A stretch of 64,000 bases of DNA from Chitinophaga sp. CF118 (GTDB lineage Bacteria > Bacteroidota > Bacteroidia > Chitinophagales > Chitinophagaceae), in contig NZ_FOMK01000001.1 in the NCBI RefSeq assembly GCF_900112615.1, positions 930,001 through 994,000 on the forward strand, written 5' to 3'. Every line of letters begins with the position of its first letter. The stretch's first letter is position 1. Under the pieces are notes generated by a model, which was not told the origin of the DNA, made no database searches, and worked only from the letters and a program-made list of their open reading frames with translations. The translations under genes and the position numbers were made by a program. Positions 16,610 through 26,464 of this stretch are shown here, piece by piece.

Positions 16610-19600
16610 TTAAAGTCCGATTACAAGGTTAAATCCAAATGTCCGGGTAGAAGGAAACTGACCAATTTCAAAACCCTGTACGATATCAGTTCCACTAAGT
16701 GTACCGAATTCAGGATCAAACATTGGCCATGTTGACCAGATATGCAGATTACGGCCATAGACACCTACGGTAGCACGTTGCAGTCCTATTCTCTTAGTGA
16801 GTTGCGGACTAAGAGTATAATCCAGACGTGCTTCCCTGAATTTGATAAAGTCGGTCCGGAAAGTACTGCCTTCAGCATTGTCCACACCATAGTGAGAACG
16901 ATAATATTCATCAATATCAGTAGCTATCACATCATTCTTTCTGTATTTTCCATCTCCGTCCTGCACAACACCATTACCTATAATCCCGCTATATCTTCCA
17001 GGAAGTGTATTACTTGTTTTCCCCTGCTCTGCCAGTTTGTAGTGCATTAGAGAATGCGCAACGCCGCCATACTGGGCATCGAATAACAGGTGCAGATTAA
17101 ATTGTTTGTATTGAAAGTCATTGCTGAATCCCAGTTTCCATTTAGGGATTGTATTACCCAGGTATTTAACACCCTCTGTAAGTAATGCAACACCGGTGGT
17201 AGCATCGTAAACAACCTGACCATCGGGAGAGCGCTGATATCCTCTTCCATACAGATCTCCCATGCTTCCACCTACCTGCGCTACAATCTGTCCACCCCCT
17301 ACCGGGCCTGTCTGCAACACTAAAGAACTGTCTAGCAGTTTCTCAATTCTATTACTGTTAGCAGAGAATACAATATTCGTGTTCCATCTGAATCCACTTT
17401 TCGACTTAACAGGCGTGCCATTTAAAGCCAGTTCCAGACCCTTGTTGCTCACTTCGCCTGCATTGATCAATACCCATTGAGAACCTGAAGAACGGTCTAC
17501 TACGCGCCTTAAATGCTGATCGCGTGTAGTTCCTTTGTATACTGCCAGGTCAAATCCCAGGCGGTTATTAAATAGCTGTACATTGGTACCTGCTTCATAA
17601 GAGGCTGTTCTAAGGGGCTTAAGATCTGGATTGGCTAATAATCCGGGGTTCTTTAAACCACCATTATAAAGGCTGCCTGCTGAAACATAAGTATATGCGG
17701 TAAGGTAGGAGACAGTACTTCCGCTGCCCACACTGGAAGCAGAAAACCGCAGCTTTGCAAAGTTGATAGCCTTAGGTAATTTAAATGCTTCGGAGACAAT
17801 AAAGCTCAGGTTTGCAGATGGATAAAAGAATCCTGCATTGGTGGTACGACTGGGTGTTGCCAATGTACTGGCCCAATCCTGACGGGCTGTTACATCTAAA
17901 AAAAGGAAGTCTTTATAACTGGTAGCCAATAATCCATAAAAGCTATTGATAGCATATCTGCTTCTTTCAGGTATTGTTACTAAAGGGCCTGCAGCGTTGG
18001 CCATTGTATAAATACCGGCAAACGCCAATGAGTCTGCGCGGGTTTCATCTTTATTGTAAGTATTTTTCAGAGTACTACCACCGGCGGTAACAGAAAACGC
18101 AAAATCATTGTTGATCTTTTTTGCATATTTTAACAGAAAGTCACTACTCGCTTCCAAGGCAAAAAGATTCTGTGTGCGATAACTTCCTTTGGGCAGTTTT
18201 GCTCCCGCATCATAAGGACGTCGTTGTTCACGCTGCTCATAAGCTAAATCCACAGACGTTCTTACCATCAGGCTTAACTCATTAGTGAAGTTATAAGTGG
18301 CCTGAATATTACCTGTGATGCCATGACGGTTCGTTTCATTGATAAACTCATAAGCTACCGCATATGGATTTTCGGGGAAAGAACTAAAGGGATATTTTAT
18401 CACCTTGTTTTCCTGACCCTTTGCCCAGTAATTCCGGAGCCAGTCCAGGTTTGCATTCGGCTGCCAGAAAATATACCAGTACATCAGCGACTGGTTGCCG
18501 TATCCGGAGCCTGGCAGGTTATCACTCCATTTATTGGTATAATTTATTTTTGAAGAGATCTGTAATTTATCATTCACTTTTGAATTGACGGACATCGATA
18601 CCGTATTACGTTTATAGCCGGTATTGGGTACAATCCATTTGTTTGAAACATTGGTGAATGAAAAACGGGCGGTGGTTTTATCGGAACCACCATCTACGCT
18701 GATTGTGTTCGTATATGTTTCTCCGGTATTGAAGAACTTTTGCAGCTGATTGGGATAAGCTACCCAGGGCGTTTTTTCTGTGCCCTGCGCTTGCGTTACC
18801 GGGTCATACTGATAAAACTTTTGTCCGTCGAAGCGCGGGCCATAAGCGGAACTGGTACCACTTGTGTTGGCAGCACCATCCGGAGAAGTTCCATATGAAT
18901 AATAACCTGCACCATCCAGACCTTGTCCGTATTCATATTGCAGGTCGGGCCAGCGGTTTACCTGTTCCCATGAGGCGTTGGAATTGAAGGTAACACCTAA
19001 ACCTTTTTTACGCGGTCTACCGGATTTTGTGGTGATGATTAACGCTCCGTTTGCACCACGCTGACCATATAGAGCAGAAGCTCCCGGTCCTTTCAACACA
19101 GTTACAGATTCAATATCCTCAGGGTTAATATCATTTAAACCGCTACCATAATCTGCAGGCATATTATCGCTACTAGTGCCATAGGATGATTCTCCGGAAA
19201 TAGCATTACGACGGCCGCTACTCTGATTAATAACTACACCATCCACTACAATCAGGGCTTCATTATCTCCACTCAGATTATTCTCACCTCTTAAGATAAT
19301 TTTATTGGAACCGGTAGGACCGGCATTTGATCTTACCAGGTTTAAACCAGCAACCTTGCCGGACAAAGCATCTGTCCAGTTGGCTGATATAGCATTTGTT
19401 AACTGCTCTCCTTTAACTACAGTAGCAGCATAACCCAATTCTTTCTCTTCACGTTTTATTCCGAGTGCAGTTGTTACTACCACCTCATTTAGTGCTTTAG
19501 CATCGGGAGAAAGTTGTACATCCAGCTTGCGTGTTTCTATTACGGAAACTTCGCGACTGGTATATCCCAGGAAAGAAAAAATGATAATAGTACCGGGGGA

Positions 19601-20104
19601 AGAAACAGTAAGAGTATAGTTACCGTCCATATTGCTGATGGTTCCCCGGCCACCGTTTTTAGGCCGGATATTTACACCAATTAAGGGCTCTCCTTTTTCA
19701 TCGGTCACTTTACCGCGAACAACTATATCCTGCGGTTTACGCATTATTACAAACGCATTGCTGTTGCGTACAAATTCATAACTGGTACCATGCAACGCTG
19801 TTCTGAGGATTTCAGGTACAGTGGCATGCTGCAGGTTTACAGATACAGTTGTATTACCATTCACCTCATCTCCACTATAATTCACCAGGTACCGGGTATT
19901 CTTTTGGATAAACTGGAAAACGTTTTTCAGTGGCTGGTTTTCCAACGCAATATCCAGTGTTGGCTCACTGGCCTGCGCGTTGACAGATGAAAAGAATGCT
20001 CCAAAGAAGAATAGTACTACCAGCACTGTACATCTGATGATACCGTTCGGTTCCGGGCAGCAATTTCCGAACGGGACTCCCCGCTTTTTTGTACTTTTAT
20101 CCAT
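16610..20104 (-). CDS. SusC/RagA-like TonB-linked outer membrane receptor with STN domain
   Basis: The product has 1164 residues. After a long signal region (hydrophobic at about 27-43), a Secretin/TonB N-terminal (STN) domain covers about 50-115 (LDIALENQPLKNVFQFIQ), a carboxypeptidase-regulatory-like domain about 128-205, and the plug about 220-350 with VTVLKGPGASALYGQRGANG. The barrel ends in a terminal aromatic-rich strand (FGFNLVIGL). The STN domain means it can signal through the FecR anti-sigma factor encoded just upstream, so substrate binding likely induces its own operon. Gene order is sigma, FecR, SusC, SusD, DUF5689, phosphoesterase. The start fits its neighbour 59 bases away. Confidence 0.95.
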   Translation of the reverse strand: MDKSTKKRGVPFGNCCPEPNGIIRCTVLVVLFFFGAFFSSVNAQASEPTLDIALENQPLKNVFQFIQKNTRYLVNYSGDEVNGNTTVSVNLQHATVPEILRTALHGTSYEFVRNSNAFVIMRKPQDIVVRGKVTDEKGEPLIGVNIRPKNGGRGTISNMDGNYTLTVSSPGTIIIFSFLGYTSREVSVIETRKLDVQLSPDAKALNEVVVTTALGIKREEKELGYAATVVKGEQLTNAISANWTDALSGKVAGLNLVRSNAGPTGSNKIILRGENNLSGDNEALIVVDGVVINQSSGRRNAISGESSYGTSSDNMPADYGSGLNDINPEDIESVTVLKGPGASALYGQRGANGALIITTKSGRPRKKGLGVTFNSNASWEQVNRWPDLQYEYGQGLDGAGYYSYGTSPDGAANTSGTSSAYGPRFDGQKFYQYDPVTQAQGTEKTPWVAYPNQLQKFFNTGETYTNTISVDGGSDKTTARFSFTNVSNKWIVPNTGYKRNTVSMSVNSKVNDKLQISSKINYTNKWSDNLPGSGYGNQSLMYWYIFWQPNANLDWLRNYWAKGQENKVIKYPFSSFPENPYAVAYEFINETNRHGITGNIQATYNFTNELSLMVRTSVDLAYEQREQRRPYDAGAKLPKGSYRTQNLFALEASSDFLLKYAKKINNDFAFSVTAGGSTLKNTYNKDETRADSLAFAGIYTMANAAGPLVTIPERSRYAINSFYGLLATSYKDFLFLDVTARQDWASTLATPSRTTNAGFFYPSANLSFIVSEAFKLPKAINFAKLRFSASSVGSGSTVSYLTAYTYVSAGSLYNGGLKNPGLLANPDLKPLRTASYEAGTNVQLFNNRLGFDLAVYKGTTRDQHLRRVVDRSSGSQWVLINAGEVSNKGLELALNGTPVKSKSGFRWNTNIVFSANSNRIEKLLDSSLVLQTGPVGGGQIVAQVGGSMGDLYGRGYQRSPDGQVVYDATTGVALLTEGVKYLGNTIPKWKLGFSNDFQYKQFNLHLLFDAQYGGVAHSLMHYKLAEQGKTSNTLPGRYSGIIGNGVVQDGDGKYRKNDVIATDIDEYYRSHYGVDNAEGSTFRTDFIKFREARLDYTLSPQLTKRIGLQRATVGVYGRNLHIWSTWPMFDPEFGTLSGTDIVQGFEIGQFPSTRTFGFNLVIGL

Positions 20105-20162
20105 TCATTTTAAAATTTAGCTCAGTTCTGAATTTCGGCACCCTGTTACAGCAGGGTGTTTT

Positions 20163-21122
20163 TTATTGTATAAGTATTTGGTCGTCAGTAATTGTGTAAG
20201 AGATATTACTCATCAGTTTCAGCTGCTGCATAATCGTTTGAATGTTATTGTTTCTGAAAGTGGCATTAAACCGTCGTTTCATCAACAGCGAATCTTTCAC
20301 ATCAAAACGTACAGCATATCTGTGTTGCAATACCTGCAGCACCTGTTGTAAATCTGCATCATGAAAAATGAGTTCTCCCTTTGTCCAGGCAGTTGTAGCA
20401 GCGGTATCAATGTTCTGTTTTGTAAGTGCTCCTGTATGTTTGTTCAATATAGTGCCGGTGCCGGCTATTAATTCAAATTGTCCCACAGCCACCCTGCCGC
20501 TATTAACGGAAACAGCAGCCTGTTTTTCATCGCTGTAATTCCTGACAGAAAAAGAGGTACCTAACACCTGCACTTTCAGTTGAGTCGATTTTACAATAAA
20601 AGGATGCTGTGCATCCATAGCTATATCAAAATAGGCTTCTCCTTCTTTCAGATAAACAATACGTTGTGTTCCTTCAAACTTTTCAGGGAACAACAGTTCG
20701 CTACCGCCATTGATGGTAATGCGCGTACCATCTGTCAGTACCAAAGTTGCTTGTTTTCCGTCTGCAACCTTCATACTACGAAACTGTTTAGTGGCTTTTC
20801 CATTCCTGTTAAACAGACTGGTACTTTTCCTTAAAAGGAAAGTGCTGCCTAACAGCAAAATGAAGATGGCTGCATAACGGCTGATATTTTTCCATTGGAT
20901 CAGTTTCCCTTTTGGCTTCACAGTTTGTTTGAAACGGGACAGCGCAGCTGTTATCTCCTCTTCAGGTAGTTGAAAACGGTCTTTCTGCAGATAGGCATCT
21001 ACAGGAAAAAGTTCCATGCGTTCTTCTTCCGTTAATGCCGCAAGAGCATTCCGTAAGTCTTCCTTTTCGGAAGGTGTTAATTTACCTGCTGCGAAATCGT
21101 CTAATTTTCCCCTGAGATCCAT
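20163..21122 (-). CDS. FecR-family anti-sigma factor
   Basis: A 319-residue inner-membrane protein. A cytosolic N-terminal domain (about 1-80, binding sigma) is followed by a single membrane segment at about 85-102 (YAAIFILLLGSTFLL), a FecR domain at about 115-215 (GKQATLVLTDGTRI and FDIAMDAQHPFIV), and a DUF4974 C-terminal domain (about 245-319) that contacts the STN domain of SusC. It releases the ECF sigma factor at 21196-21738 when the receptor is occupied. The sigma gene lies 73 bases upstream. Confidence 0.93.
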   Translation of the reverse strand: MDLRGKLDDFAAGKLTPSEKEDLRNALAALTEEERMELFPVDAYLQKDRFQLPEEEITAALSRFKQTVKPKGKLIQWKNISRYAAIFILLLGSTFLLRKSTSLFNRNGKATKQFRSMKVADGKQATLVLTDGTRITINGGSELLFPEKFEGTQRIVYLKEGEAYFDIAMDAQHPFIVKSTQLKVQVLGTSFSVRNYSDEKQAAVSVNSGRVAVGQFELIAGTGTILNKHTGALTKQNIDTAATTAWTKGELIFHDADLQQVLQVLQHRYAVRFDVKDSLLMKRRFNATFRNNNIQTIMQQLKLMSNISYTITDDQILIQ

Positions 21123-21195
21123 GCTGACTGAGATAGTTTATTATAAGAACAGTAAATGGGAAAGGTTACCGTCAGCCTGGGAGGTTAAGAAATTG

Positions 21196-21738
21196 TTACC
21201 AGAAAAAAATCATGCTGGCAAGGCGGGAGCGCAGGGAACGGAGTATGCCTCCAATATAGCGTTCCACTGTTTTTTCAGAAACGCCTTCCTGCAGAGCAAT
21301 CTCTTTATAGGTGAGTCCCTCTTCCCTGTTTAGCAGATAAAAGCGGCGGGCTGCTTCCTTATGGGTGTTAATGGTATGGTCTATGATCTGCTGTTGTTCT
21401 TTTATTTCTATAAGGTTCGAAGCGCTGCTTATTTCAATGTATGTACTGGCGTAAGCATCATATTGTTTCTTTTGCTTTAAAGCCAGTTTCAGATGATCCA
21501 GGAAGCAATTGCGGGACATTATTAATATATAGCGCAGTGCCTCTTCCTCATCTTTGGGGAGCAGTTCCAGTTTCTGCCAGACTTTGAGGTATGCTTCCTG
21601 AGCAAGGTCTCTTGCCAGTTCTTTATTGTTGCTTATTTTTTCCAGGTAGGCAACAACATTCGGAAAGGTTTCCCTAAACAGCCCGTCAAAATACACCTCA
21701 GGATCAGATGACGCACTATGTACACTATTGAATCTCAT
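21196..21738 (-). CDS. ECF-type RNA polymerase sigma factor
   Basis: A 180-residue sigma factor of the Bacteroidota FecI-like group. Region 2 is at about 30-95 (NNKELARDLAQEAYLKVWQ) and region 4 at about 125-170, with the helix-turn-helix GLTYKEIALQEGVSEKTVER. It directs transcription of the downstream SusC/SusD/phosphoesterase genes and is controlled by FecR. A TATTTTTG -7 element with an upstream TTG precedes it on the minus strand. Confidence 0.93.
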   Translation of the reverse strand: MRFNSVHSASSDPEVYFDGLFRETFPNVVAYLEKISNNKELARDLAQEAYLKVWQKLELLPKDEEEALRYILIMSRNCFLDHLKLALKQKKQYDAYASTYIEISSASNLIEIKEQQQIIDHTINTHKEAARRFYLLNREEGLTYKEIALQEGVSEKTVERYIGGILRSLRSRLASMIFFW

Positions 21739-21762
21739 CGTTATGTTACCTGGTATTTACCG

Positions 21763-21790
21763 CAAAAATACACTGCCCTTGTTAAGCCAA
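21763..21790 (-). promoter_or_regulatory. Candidate promoter of the sigma/FecR/SusCD operon
   Basis: On the minus strand TATTTTTG (plus 21763-21770) is preceded by TTG (21788-21790) with 17 bp between. This fits the Bacteroidota TTG/TAnnTTTG arrangement, though the spacing is slightly short. Confidence 0.4.
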
Positions 21791-21834
21791 TGTTAAGTCT
21801 GTGTAAACAGGTTCGGCATACCGGCTAATTTTTA

Positions 21835-21876
21835 AAAAAATAGTCCCGGTTACATGATGCAACCGGGACTATTTTT
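21835..21876 (-). terminator. Terminator of the siderophore-receptor gene
   Basis: A 13-bp GC-rich stem (AATAGTCCCGGTT with AACCGGGACTATT) has an A-run on the left, giving TTTTTTT on the minus strand. It is 22 bases after the stop at 21898. Confidence 0.85.
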
Positions 21877-21897
21877 AACCGTCAACTTTTTCGGGAA

Positions 21898-24300
21898 TCA
21901 AAACTTGTAGGCAAAGCTGGCAGCAAAATTTCTTTGCTTCTGCGGGTTAATAGACCAGTAACCAATATAATATTCGGCGTTATTGATGTTATTTACATTC
22001 AGGGTAATTCTGAATTTATTTGAATTATAGAATACGCTTCCATTTATAAGGGTATAACCTGGCAGGTTAAAAACACCTGTTACACTATTATCAATTACTT
22101 TATACTCACCAGCATAGTTTCCTCCAAGACCAAGACCGAAGTTCTTCAATTTACCTTCTGTAATTTTATATGTTGCCCAGAGGTTTGCCAGATCTGAAGG
22201 ACCTTGTCCTCCGGGAGCTCTGCCTGGTTCTGTATAAAAATCGGTTGAACTTCCTTCCAGGTTTTTTATTTCGTTGTGGCTATATCCGGCAATCAGATTT
22301 AATCCGGGTAACAGATGAGCACTCATCTCAAACTCAATACCCTTACTACTTACCTTTCCTCCCTGTCTGTAGTCGTTTTTATTATCAACAAGAGGAACAA
22401 CTCTGTCCGCTACCCTTATATCATATACAGAAATAGTAGCGCTGAGTTTATCATCCAATAAATTAGTTTTCACACCGAATTCCCATTGGTTGGCATGTTC
22501 CGGTTTAAATGATTTCATACCGGTGCTGTTACCATCTTTATCGGATGTTTCCCGTGGATTTACATTTATAAATGCGTTCATATAGTTTGCAAAAACGGAC
22601 ACCTTATTCAGAACAGGTTGATACACCAATCCAAATTTAGGTGACAATGCAAACTGTTCGAAATCATCATCAGCGGTAGCCTTCTCTCCTTTGGACTCAA
22701 AATAGTCTGCCCTTAAACTGACCATTGCCATTAATCCGGGAGTGAAATTGATTACATCAGAAACATATGCACTGTATGTGCTGTTAGAGATATTACTATT
22801 GTTTATGCCCGATCCCGCCAGCAGATTATCAATAGTAGCCCTTGATAAGTCTACAGCATTCATCGTATCTCCCTGTGGAGTTACACTTCTTCCAAGCACC
22901 GTTCCTGAGCCGTTATCAATAACATTGCGGTTAAAATAATCCAGTCCTATCAATACACGGTTTCTCATTTTACCAATCTTGAAATCACCATTAAAATTCT
23001 GTTGTATATCAGTGGTATTGATGGTATTATTTTCATTGTGGAAGTATTGCTCAAACCAATTATCTCTCGCTACATCATCCCATATGTAAGTATAGATCCC
23101 TTCTGACTTTACTGATCCCCTTGAGAACACCGTTTGTGAAGTCCACTGATCAGATAATTTATATAACATCTGTCCCTGCAGATTATACCTGGAATTTTTT
23201 ATTGTGAGATCGTTACTGGTAAAGGAGAGATAATTATTAAGATTTAATTCCTTTACCGTTTTAAAATCAAGTGAACTGTCTCTATTGTTATGAAAAAATA
23301 CCGGAGGGACTGCCCTTTCTTCATTCAGAATTTCTGTCATAAAGGAAAATGAAAGCCTGTCATTCACTTCATATGATAAAGAAGGAGCGACGAAGAAAGA
23401 CTTTTTAAATCCTGCATCCTGAAAGCTGTTTTCCGAATGATAAGCCGTATTTACACGTAATGCTATCTTTTCTGTTTTGCTTAAAGGAGTATTGATATCT
23501 GCGGTTACTCTGTTTAGTCCAAAGCTGCCGAAATTATAGGCAACTTCACCACCAAAATCGTAATACGGTTTCTTTGTGATGGTATTAATGATCCCTCCAT
23601 AGCTATAGAAATTACCACCGAACAGCGTTCCTGAAGGTCCTTTGATTACCTGTATCTCTTCAACATTTGCAGGATCCAGATTACCGCTGGTAATACCCGG
23701 CAAACCGTTATACATTATAGGTTGTGCGTCAAAGCCTCTTAATGCAAAATAAGAAGCACCATCGCCGGCACGTCCGGTAGATTCCCATGTACGGCTAATG
23801 CCAGGAACATTCCTCATGGCATCATCATAATTCGTAATTCCCTGTTGCTTTAATATCTCTGATGAAACAGAACTGTATACCTGCGGATTCTCCAGGTTTT
23901 TAAGGGGTATTCTGGCTACAGACTTTACCTCTTTCCTGGAGTTTTTAGTTAACACAATCACCTCTTGTAGTTGAGCAGCATTTTGATTCAGTACAAAATC
24001 AAGCTGCAAGGTTTGCGCTGCCACAATAGTAATTGTCTTCTCCTGCGATCCCGCAGCAACAGCAGAAACTTTTAAGGTCCAGTTACCGGGTTTTACATTC
24101 TTAATCGTATATTCTCCATTCTCGTTACTGATATCACCCCATTTGGTATGGTCGATCCTTATGGTAACATTAACGGCAGGTTTACCATCGCTGGTAGTGA
24201 TTGTTCCTTTTATAATAGCATTATTATCTTTTGCACTCTGAGCAAATAATGCGGAGATGGAGCATAATAATGTAATAGTAAAGAAGAAACGTTTAGTCAT
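21898..24300 (-). CDS. TonB-dependent siderophore receptor
   Basis: About 800 residues. I prefer the ATG at 24300 (MTKRFFFTITLLCSISALFAQ) over one three codons earlier. After the signal peptide comes a carboxypeptidase-regulatory-like domain at about 28-115, then a plug of the siderophore-receptor type (GDGASYFALRGFDAQPIMYNG at about 178-198 and IQVIKGPSGTLFGG) and a barrel. The barrel ends ...NFAASFAYKF with a terminal Phe. It imports an iron-siderophore complex across the outer membrane. No siderophore biosynthesis genes or regulator are adjacent, so it probably scavenges. It is transcribed alone. Confidence 0.93.
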   Translation of the reverse strand: MTKRFFFTITLLCSISALFAQSAKDNNAIIKGTITTSDGKPAVNVTIRIDHTKWGDISNENGEYTIKNVKPGNWTLKVSAVAAGSQEKTITIVAAQTLQLDFVLNQNAAQLQEVIVLTKNSRKEVKSVARIPLKNLENPQVYSSVSSEILKQQGITNYDDAMRNVPGISRTWESTGRAGDGASYFALRGFDAQPIMYNGLPGITSGNLDPANVEEIQVIKGPSGTLFGGNFYSYGGIINTITKKPYYDFGGEVAYNFGSFGLNRVTADINTPLSKTEKIALRVNTAYHSENSFQDAGFKKSFFVAPSLSYEVNDRLSFSFMTEILNEERAVPPVFFHNNRDSSLDFKTVKELNLNNYLSFTSNDLTIKNSRYNLQGQMLYKLSDQWTSQTVFSRGSVKSEGIYTYIWDDVARDNWFEQYFHNENNTINTTDIQQNFNGDFKIGKMRNRVLIGLDYFNRNVIDNGSGTVLGRSVTPQGDTMNAVDLSRATIDNLLAGSGINNSNISNSTYSAYVSDVINFTPGLMAMVSLRADYFESKGEKATADDDFEQFALSPKFGLVYQPVLNKVSVFANYMNAFINVNPRETSDKDGNSTGMKSFKPEHANQWEFGVKTNLLDDKLSATISVYDIRVADRVVPLVDNKNDYRQGGKVSSKGIEFEMSAHLLPGLNLIAGYSHNEIKNLEGSSTDFYTEPGRAPGGQGPSDLANLWATYKITEGKLKNFGLGLGGNYAGEYKVIDNSVTGVFNLPGYTLINGSVFYNSNKFRITLNVNNINNAEYYIGYWSINPQKQRNFAASFAYKF

Positions 24301-24512
24301 TATAGGCATTATTGTTCGGTTGACAGAATAATTTTGAAGTGCAAAGTTGACTTATCAAAAAAGGAACAATTTGCGCAATCGGGAAATTATTTTACAACGG
24401 GCAGGAAATGACTTTCAAATGACAGAATAGAGACCAGGAATGGGTTTCATGATAACTATAGAAGGATTAGATGTTTCCCCGGCACTTATAACGTCAACTA
24501 TTTATTGCTTTA

Positions 24513-25247
24513 TTAAGGTTGAGCAGGATGCTCTCTTCTCCATGTTTGAGAAAAATATTTACCAGATTCTTTGATGTATTCAAGGTATTGGTATTCGGTT
24601 TCGAAACCCTGAAGTGTTTCATAACTGGGCCTGTATTCTACCATGAAGGTATCAAGGGCGGGCGGCTGTAAACCTGTTATTTTCTTTACCAGCCCTTTGT
24701 TGAACCGGTGATCCACATATTTATCACGCTCCAGTTGCTCCATATAACGTCTGAAATTCTCCATCCTCTTAATCTTTCTGATACTGAATAACGCATCCAG
24801 GTTAATACCCACCCCTCCATTGCCACTGGCTATGTATTCTGGTTCATAGTTAAACACCTTCTTATACTCTTCACGGTTTTCCAATGAATCCAGATGATAA
24901 CTTCTCTGTTGTACCACAACTGTTGGTAATACCTTGATATCCACATGCAGACTCATGTCGAAGGGGCGGTTTATGGGAATATCCTTTACCGGGAATTTTT
25001 GGGTAGCCTTCCCCTGGTAGGAAAAACTGATGGAATCGCTTAATGGCAATCGGATGCTGTAATGCCCTAAAGAATCGGTGATTGTTCCGGCACCGGTAGT
25101 ACTCCTCACACTCACCCCTTCCATTCCATAGCGCGCCGAACGCTCATAGACTGTACCGTTGATCTGCACCTGTCCGGAGGCGGCCAGGCGAAACAAAACT
25201 AATAATGTAAATATTGTTATCTTTTGCAAAAGATTGTAGGTCTTCAT
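24513..25247 (-). CDS. Carboxypeptidase-regulatory-like domain protein
   Basis: A 244-residue secreted protein with a signal peptide (about 1-25). An Ig-like carboxypeptidase regulatory domain spans about 27-100 (VQINGTVYERSARYGMEGVSV, then DSLGHYSIRLP). A helical, charged C-terminus follows with FSIRKIKRMENFRRYMEQLERD. It is a common Bacteroidota exported family of unknown function, and I can assign no activity. It lies between the siderophore receptor and a methyltransferase without close spacing. Confidence 0.8.
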   Translation of the reverse strand: MKTYNLLQKITIFTLLVLFRLAASGQVQINGTVYERSARYGMEGVSVRSTTGAGTITDSLGHYSIRLPLSDSISFSYQGKATQKFPVKDIPINRPFDMSLHVDIKVLPTVVVQQRSYHLDSLENREEYKKVFNYEPEYIASGNGGVGINLDALFSIRKIKRMENFRRYMEQLERDKYVDHRFNKGLVKKITGLQPPALDTFMVEYRPSYETLQGFETEYQYLEYIKESGKYFSQTWRREHPAQP

Positions 25248-25353
25248 CAGATCCGAATCTAAGACAGGATGAAAACATAATCAAGAATAGCTGGAATATT
25301 AACAATTCTTTTTCTCTGACCGGCGATTTTTCATCGACCAACGCCCTGTTTCA

Positions 25354-25950
25354 TCAGAAATCAGGTACTCTCTTCCTACCAAGATATTCTACAACCCCTC
25401 TATCTTTTACAGGTCTTTCAGTATGGCTGATGAGATCAAAGGATGATACTAAAGACAATAATTCATCTTTTTGAAGTGGCATGTTTTCTACTTGCAGGTC
25501 TGTTGGTTTACTAACGGCGAGTTTACAGATGAACAGCCCCTCGGGTTTAAGCGCTTTAAATATTTCGGGGAAAAGCGCCCTGTCAAAATGATAATATAAA
25601 ATGATGAGGTCAAACGATTCAGGTTGCAGGTGATAGTGGGCCACATCCAATATAAAAGTATCAACATGCACGTGAAGACTGGCGGCGGCTTCTTTGAGTT
25701 GATCGATTGCTACTGCAGAAATATCTACAGCTGTAGGCTGCCATTGACGATTTGCCAGATAAAGAGTATGTCTCCCAATTCCCGCAGCCAGGTCCAGCAC
25801 CTTTCCTCCCGATGGATATGTGTTGCTGATATGCTGCTCATACATCGTTATAAAAAAAGGATCCGGTTTTACCAGCGACGATAATCCCTTTTTAAACCTG
25901 TCATCCCAAAGTGCCTTCGCATCCATACTTTTAATTAAACTACGAGGCAA
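25354..25950 (-). CDS. Class I SAM-dependent methyltransferase
   Basis: A 198-residue cytosolic enzyme, TehB-like in size. The SAM-binding motif VLDLAAGIGRHTLYLA is at about 50-65, with AVDISAVAIDQL (about 74-85) and an FDLIILYYHFDR motif (about 113-124). It transfers a methyl group from SAM to an unknown acceptor; detoxification of oxyanions or thiols is typical of the class. It is a single gene. The start at 25950 leads straight into a short N-terminal helix. Confidence 0.88.
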   Translation of the reverse strand: MPRSLIKSMDAKALWDDRFKKGLSSLVKPDPFFITMYEQHISNTYPSGGKVLDLAAGIGRHTLYLANRQWQPTAVDISAVAIDQLKEAAASLHVHVDTFILDVAHYHLQPESFDLIILYYHFDRALFPEIFKALKPEGLFICKLAVSKPTDLQVENMPLQKDELLSLVSSFDLISHTERPVKDRGVVEYLGRKRVPDF

Positions 25951-25996
25951 AATTAGCTATAATAAGATGATGGATGAAATTCCTTTCCAAAATAGC

Positions 25997-26040
25997 AAAA
26001 GGTTGAAATCCCTCTCCCGGAAGGATTCCAACCTTTTACT
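25997..26040 (-). terminator. Terminator of the 43-residue lipoprotein gene
   Basis: A 15-bp stem with one mismatch (about 25997-26011 with 26023-26037) lies 10 bases past the stop of the small gene on the minus strand. The T-run on that strand is weak (TTTTGCTATTTTGG). Confidence 0.55.
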
Positions 26041-26049
26041 AAATTCATT

Positions 26050-26181
26050 TTATCTGTAATATCCATGTCCGTGATAATAACGATGAGGGTGATAATATCC
26101 CGGCCTGTCGCGGACAACCAGGCAACTACTTAATCCGGATATTAGCAATGCTGTGATAACAAGATATTTTAACGTTTTCAT
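26050..26181 (-). CDS. 43-residue His/Tyr/Gly-rich lipoprotein
   Basis: An ATG at 26181 opens a 43-codon frame ending in TAA at 26050-26052. The product starts MKTLKYLVITALLISGLSSC, a full lipoprotein signal with lipobox Cys20, and continues LVVRDRPGYYHPHRYYHGHG before YYR. The mature part is only 24 residues and is rich in His and Tyr, so it may bind metal or be a surface peptide. A terminator follows. Small His/Tyr-rich lipoproteins like this are frequent in Chitinophagaceae and usually unannotated. The function is unknown. Confidence 0.7.
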   Translation of the reverse strand: MKTLKYLVITALLISGLSSCLVVRDRPGYYHPHRYYHGHGYYR

Positions 26182-26363
26182 GATTGTAAGGTTTGAATGT
26201 ATGTGGTGAATTAAGGGAAGTTAAGCGTCTGCAGGCCGTTTAATCTTCTTGTTCAGATATAGTAAATGACAAAACTGTGCCAGACTCGGGGGAGAACTGT
26301 TATTTATTGTTAACGTAGAGCAGTAGGTTACTGTGGGGTATCTGAAGAGACATTATAGAAAAC

Positions 26364-26405
26364 AAACAGCCGCCATTAAATGTAATGACGGCTGTTTGCT
26401 TTTTA
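26364..26405. terminator. Terminator of the MFS transporter gene
   Basis: A 15-bp stem (AAACAGCCGCCATTA with TAATGACGGCTGTTT; one mismatch) has T-rich flanks on both sides. It is about 70 bases beyond the stop at 26465. Confidence 0.7.
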
Positions 26406-26464
26406 TGGTATGCCCTGGAGGGGCATATGCTGAATAAGATTGTTGAAGTTGAATAAATTAACGG

